From assembly GCA_048380335.1 (NCBI GenBank), contig DBFCCI010000036.1, positions 66,005 through 130,004 of the forward strand: 64,000 nt of DNA, read 5' to 3'. Position numbers and translations under genes: made by a program. The notes under the pieces are model-generated. The model saw only the letters and a program-made list of their open reading frames with translations. It was not told the origin of the DNA and did not search any database. The stretch comes from Lachnospira sp900551945 (GTDB taxonomy: Bacteria; Bacillota; Clostridia; Lachnospirales; Lachnospiraceae). Below are positions 61,654 to 64,000 of the stretch, one piece after another. The first letter of the stretch is position 1. Every line of letters starts with the position of its first letter.

Positions 61654-62382
61654 ATGAGCGTAATTTCAATGAAGCAGTTACTTGAAGCAGGTGTTCACTT
61701 CGGACATCAGACAAGAAGATGGAACCCTAAGATGGCAGAATACATCTACACAGAAAGAAATGGTATTCATATCATCGATTTACAGAAGTCAGTAGGAATG
61801 GTAGATGATGCTTACAAGGCAATCTCAGATATCGTTGCTGATGGTGGTACAATTCTTTTCGTAGGTACAAAGAAGCAGGCTCAGGATGCTATTGCAACAG
61901 AAGCTGAAAGATGTGGAATGTTCTATGTTAATGAAAGATGGTTAGGCGGTATGCTTACTAACTTCAAGACAATCCAGAGTAGAATTGCAAGACTTAAGGA
62001 TATCGAAAGAATGCAGGAAGATGGAACATTTGATGTTCTTCCTAAGAAAGAAGTTATCAACCTTAAGAAGGAACTTGACAAGCTTACAAAGAACCTTGGC
62101 GGTATCAAGGAAATGAAGAGACTTCCAGATGCTATCTTCATCGTTGACCCTAAGAAAGAAAGAATTTGTGTACAGGAAGCTCATGCACTTGGTATCAAGC
62201 TTATCGGTATTGCAGATACTAACTGTGACCCAGATGAATTAGATTATGTAATTCCTGGTAACGATGATGCAATTAGAGCTGTTAAGCTTATCGTTTCTAA
62301 GATGGCTGATGCTGTTATTGAAGCTAATCAGGGTGTTGAAGAAGCTCCAGTTGAAGCTGAAGAAGTAGCAGAAGAAGCATAA
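61654..62382 (+). CDS. rpsB: 30S ribosomal protein S2
   Basis: A 242-residue S2. ISMKQLLEAGVHFGHQTRRWNPKM, IIDLQKS and PDAIFIVDPKKE are standard, and the C-terminus is a short Glu/Ala tail. Codon choice is noticeably more biased (AAC, ATC, CTT) than in the fla genes, as expected of high expression. Near-perfect GGAGG upstream. Confidence 0.98.
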   Translation: MSVISMKQLLEAGVHFGHQTRRWNPKMAEYIYTERNGIHIIDLQKSVGMVDDAYKAISDIVADGGTILFVGTKKQAQDAIATEAERCGMFYVNERWLGGMLTNFKTIQSRIARLKDIERMQEDGTFDVLPKKEVINLKKELDKLTKNLGGIKEMKRLPDAIFIVDPKKERICVQEAHALGIKLIGIADTNCDPDELDYVIPGNDDAIRAVKLIVSKMADAVIEANQGVEEAPVEAEEVAEEA

Positions 62383-62443
62383 TTATCTATAGAATTAAGA
62401 TAAACTGAAGTTTATTAATATATATCCGTAATTGGAATTCTAA

Positions 62444-62483
62444 AAATGCTTCAGCCTGAAAGTTACAGGTTGAAGCATTTTTT
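62444..62483 (+). terminator. Attenuator/terminator between rpsB and tsf
   Basis: 15-base stem: 62444-62458 with 62466-62480 (AAATGCTTCA/TGAAGCATTT ends), one G-U pair, then TTT. No separate tsf promoter was found in the 36 bases left, so this is probably partial termination. Confidence 0.85.
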
Positions 62484-62518
62484 AAAAACATTAAAATCAT
62501 AAAATGGAGGATACAAAA

Positions 62519-63442
62519 ATGGCAGTTACAGCAGCAATGGTAAAAGAATTAAGAGAAATGACAGGCGCAGGTATGATGGATTGTAAGAAGGCGCTTTCTA
62601 ATACAGATGGTGATATGGATAAGGCTGTTGAATACTTAAGAGAAAATGGTATGGCAAAGGCAGCTAAGAAGGCTGGAAGAATTGCAGCAGAAGGTATCGT
62701 TAAGGTTGTTACAGAAGGAAATAAGGCAGCAATCGTTGAAGTAAACTCAGAAACAGACTTTGTTGCAAAGAACGCAGATTTCAATGCTTACGTTGAAGAA
62801 GTAGCACAGCAGGCATTAAATACAAAGGCTACTGATATTGATGCTTTCTTAGCAGAAAGCTGGACAAAGGATACATCTAAGACAGTTGCAGATGTATTAG
62901 CAGGACAGGTTGCTATTATCGGAGAAAACCTTAAGATTAGAAGATTTGCACAGGTTGAAGAAAGCAACGGTTTCATCGCTTCTTACATTCATATGGGTGG
63001 AAAGATTGGTGTTCTTGTTGATGTTGAAACAGATGTTGTAAACTCAGCTATCGAAGAAATGGCAAAGAACGTAGCTATGCAGGCAGCAGCTCTTAAGCCA
63101 ATGTACACAAATAGAAGCGAAGTTGACCCAGAATATATCGCTAAAGAAACAGAAATCATCACAGCTACAGCTAAGAACGAAAAGCCAGATGCTAACGATA
63201 AGATTATCGAAGGTATGGTTAAGGGGCGTCTTAACAAGGAACTTAAGGAAATCTGTCTTCTTGACCAGACATATGTTAAGGCTGAAGATGGTAAGCAGAG
63301 TGTATCTGCTTATGTAGCAGAAGTTGCTAAAGCAAACAATGCTAACATTACAATTAAGGGATTTGTTCGTTTTGAAACAGGCGAAGGTATCGAAAAGAAG
63401 AACGAAGACTTTGCAGCAGAAGTAGCAGCTCAGTTACAGTAA
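62519..63442 (+). CDS. tsf: Translation elongation factor Ts
   Basis: A 307-residue EF-Ts. MVKELREMTGAGMMDCKKAL and EVNSETDFVAKN are diagnostic. Nucleotide exchange factor for EF-Tu, always following rpsB. Start ATG 62519 follows GGAGG by 8 bases; the biased codon use matches rpsB. Confidence 0.98.
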   Translation: MAVTAAMVKELREMTGAGMMDCKKALSNTDGDMDKAVEYLRENGMAKAAKKAGRIAAEGIVKVVTEGNKAAIVEVNSETDFVAKNADFNAYVEEVAQQALNTKATDIDAFLAESWTKDTSKTVADVLAGQVAIIGENLKIRRFAQVEESNGFIASYIHMGGKIGVLVDVETDVVNSAIEEMAKNVAMQAAALKPMYTNRSEVDPEYIAKETEIITATAKNEKPDANDKIIEGMVKGRLNKELKEICLLDQTYVKAEDGKQSVSAYVAEVAKANNANITIKGFVRFETGEGIEKKNEDFAAEVAAQLQ

Positions 63443-63493
63443 TTAAAATATAATATTACTATACATTCTGTAAAAGTATGTATTGATTATTTT

Positions 63494-63534
63494 GCAGGAT
63501 ATTCATATTGTAAATGTGGATATCCTGCTTTTTT
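63494..63534 (+). terminator. Terminator of tsf
   Basis: GCAGGATA (63494-63501) pairs with TATCCTGC (63521-63528), with an inner stem and six T following. Confidence 0.88.
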
Positions 63535-63535
63535 G

Positions 63536-64000
63536 GGCTCTTTGTCAAGAGTGGGGGTAAAAATCCCATATTAGAAAACTGGTGCGTGAGCATCACTTTT
63601 TTTTGTATAATTAAGTCATTGATAAAAGTATTCTATTTCTAAAATTCTCAAAATTGCGAAAGCCGTAACCATTTCTTTTAATAACTTTATTTCCTTGAAT
63701 AGGAGCATCTTTAATAATAGAGTGATGGTAATCGTGAACTTTATTAGTGACAGAGTTACAAAAAGGGCAAGAAATATTTCTGCGTTGCAGATGAAAGTGT
63801 AAATGTATATCAGTTGACGAAAATTTGATATTATCAACAATTAGGTCTTTAATTTCTAGTAGATTTGATGTAAAATTAGTATTAGGCATAAATATTCTCC
63901 TTGATGTGTTATTTTGTGGTGATTTAATTATATCGTATGGGAGTGTTTATGCCTATTCTTTTTTGAAAAAAATAAATAGGCTCTAAACTTTACCCCCAAG
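63536..64000 (-). mobile_element. ISL3-type insertion sequence, internally deleted remnant
   Basis: The left end reads GGCTCTTTGTCAAG followed by TGGGGGTAAA (63552-63561). TTTACCCCCA (63989-63998) is the matching inverted end, and the last ends of the element lie past the window edge. Between them only a transposase start remains on the minus strand; ISL3 elements are usually about 1.4 kb, so about 0.9 kb is missing. It sits straight after the tsf terminator. Confidence 0.7.
63611..63889 (-). pseudogene. ISL3 transposase N-terminal fragment
   Basis: A 92-codon minus-strand frame. ISCPFCNSVTNKVHDYHHSIIKDAPIQG matches the N-terminal zinc-finger-like region of ISL3 transposases (CPxC...VHDYR...KD.P..G). 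It then departs from the family (RNGYGFRNFENFRNRIL) and stops; the DDE domain is absent. A GGAGAA ribosome-binding site precedes the ATG at 63889. Non-functional. Confidence 0.8.

Noticed and set aside
1..64000. tRNA, rRNA, CRISPR, prophage or restriction/defence genes
   Set aside because: Read through with none recognised; gaps are too short or lack the signatures.

Overview
This AT-rich window comes from a low-GC Firmicute, most likely a motile clostridium of the Lachnospiraceae type. The protein sequences and the gene order (dprA-topA-codY-flgB...sigD-rpsB-tsf) match the Firmicute fla/che locus, with clostridial additions such as a FlbD protein, the TIGR02530 protein and FliY. Nearly every gene is on the + strand. 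I see no tRNA, rRNA, CRISPR array or prophage.

Layout. (1) 1-7263: a DUF1015 protein cut by the left edge, an acetyl-esterase-like hydrolase, a glycogen-branching-enzyme homologue with altered catalytic residues and a coiled-coil tail, an MscS channel, and an overlapping VTC-polyphosphate-polymerase/DUF4956 pair. (2) 7999-14746: a housekeeping block in the order of the B. subtilis yrzL-yrrK-yrzB...yrrL-yrrM-yrrN region: ireB, ruvX, DUF1292, RNase J, a YlbF-like protein, a truncated MltG-like protein, trmR, trhP and sigK. (3) 15167-25269: aminopeptidase P, a membrane-anchored unknown, an orphan PilT-like ATPase, a comM/yifB ATPase, dprA, topA and codY. (4) 25467-61487: one long flagellar and chemotaxis supercluster: basal body/rod (flgB, flgC, fliE), MS ring and C ring (fliF, fliG, fliM, fliY), export apparatus (fliH, fliI, fliJ, fliO, fliP, fliQ, fliR, flhB, flhA), hook (fliK, flgD, flgE), stator (motA, motB, fliL), placement GTPases (flhF, flhG), a PilZ c-di-GMP receptor, chemotaxis genes cheY/cheB/cheA/cheW/cheC/cheD, and sigma-28. 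It is followed by a DUF342 protein, a small Lys/Glu-rich protein, a SwrB-like DUF6115 protein and a second truncated MltG-like protein. (5) 61654-63442: rpsB and tsf, then an internally deleted ISL3-type insertion-sequence remnant at the right edge.

The least ordinary content is between the genes. Two copies of a roughly 185-bp miniature element (43868-44050 and 59254-59442) are each flanked by a perfect 12-bp direct repeat; one splits fliP from fliQ, and both carry a sigma-A-like promoter. Three long, wobble-tolerant hairpins (5376-5529, 7276-7492, 14803-14868) have related arms. The sigK ribosome-binding site lies inside a hairpin arm. Short leader motifs are shared between rnj and fliL, and between the gaps before rnj and before the first MltG-like gene. 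Hairpins inside the fla operon (after motE, fliP and flhB) and separate promoters before flbD and flhA suggest that it is read as several segments. Flagellin, filament cap, hook-junction, anti-sigma and cheR genes are not in the window.
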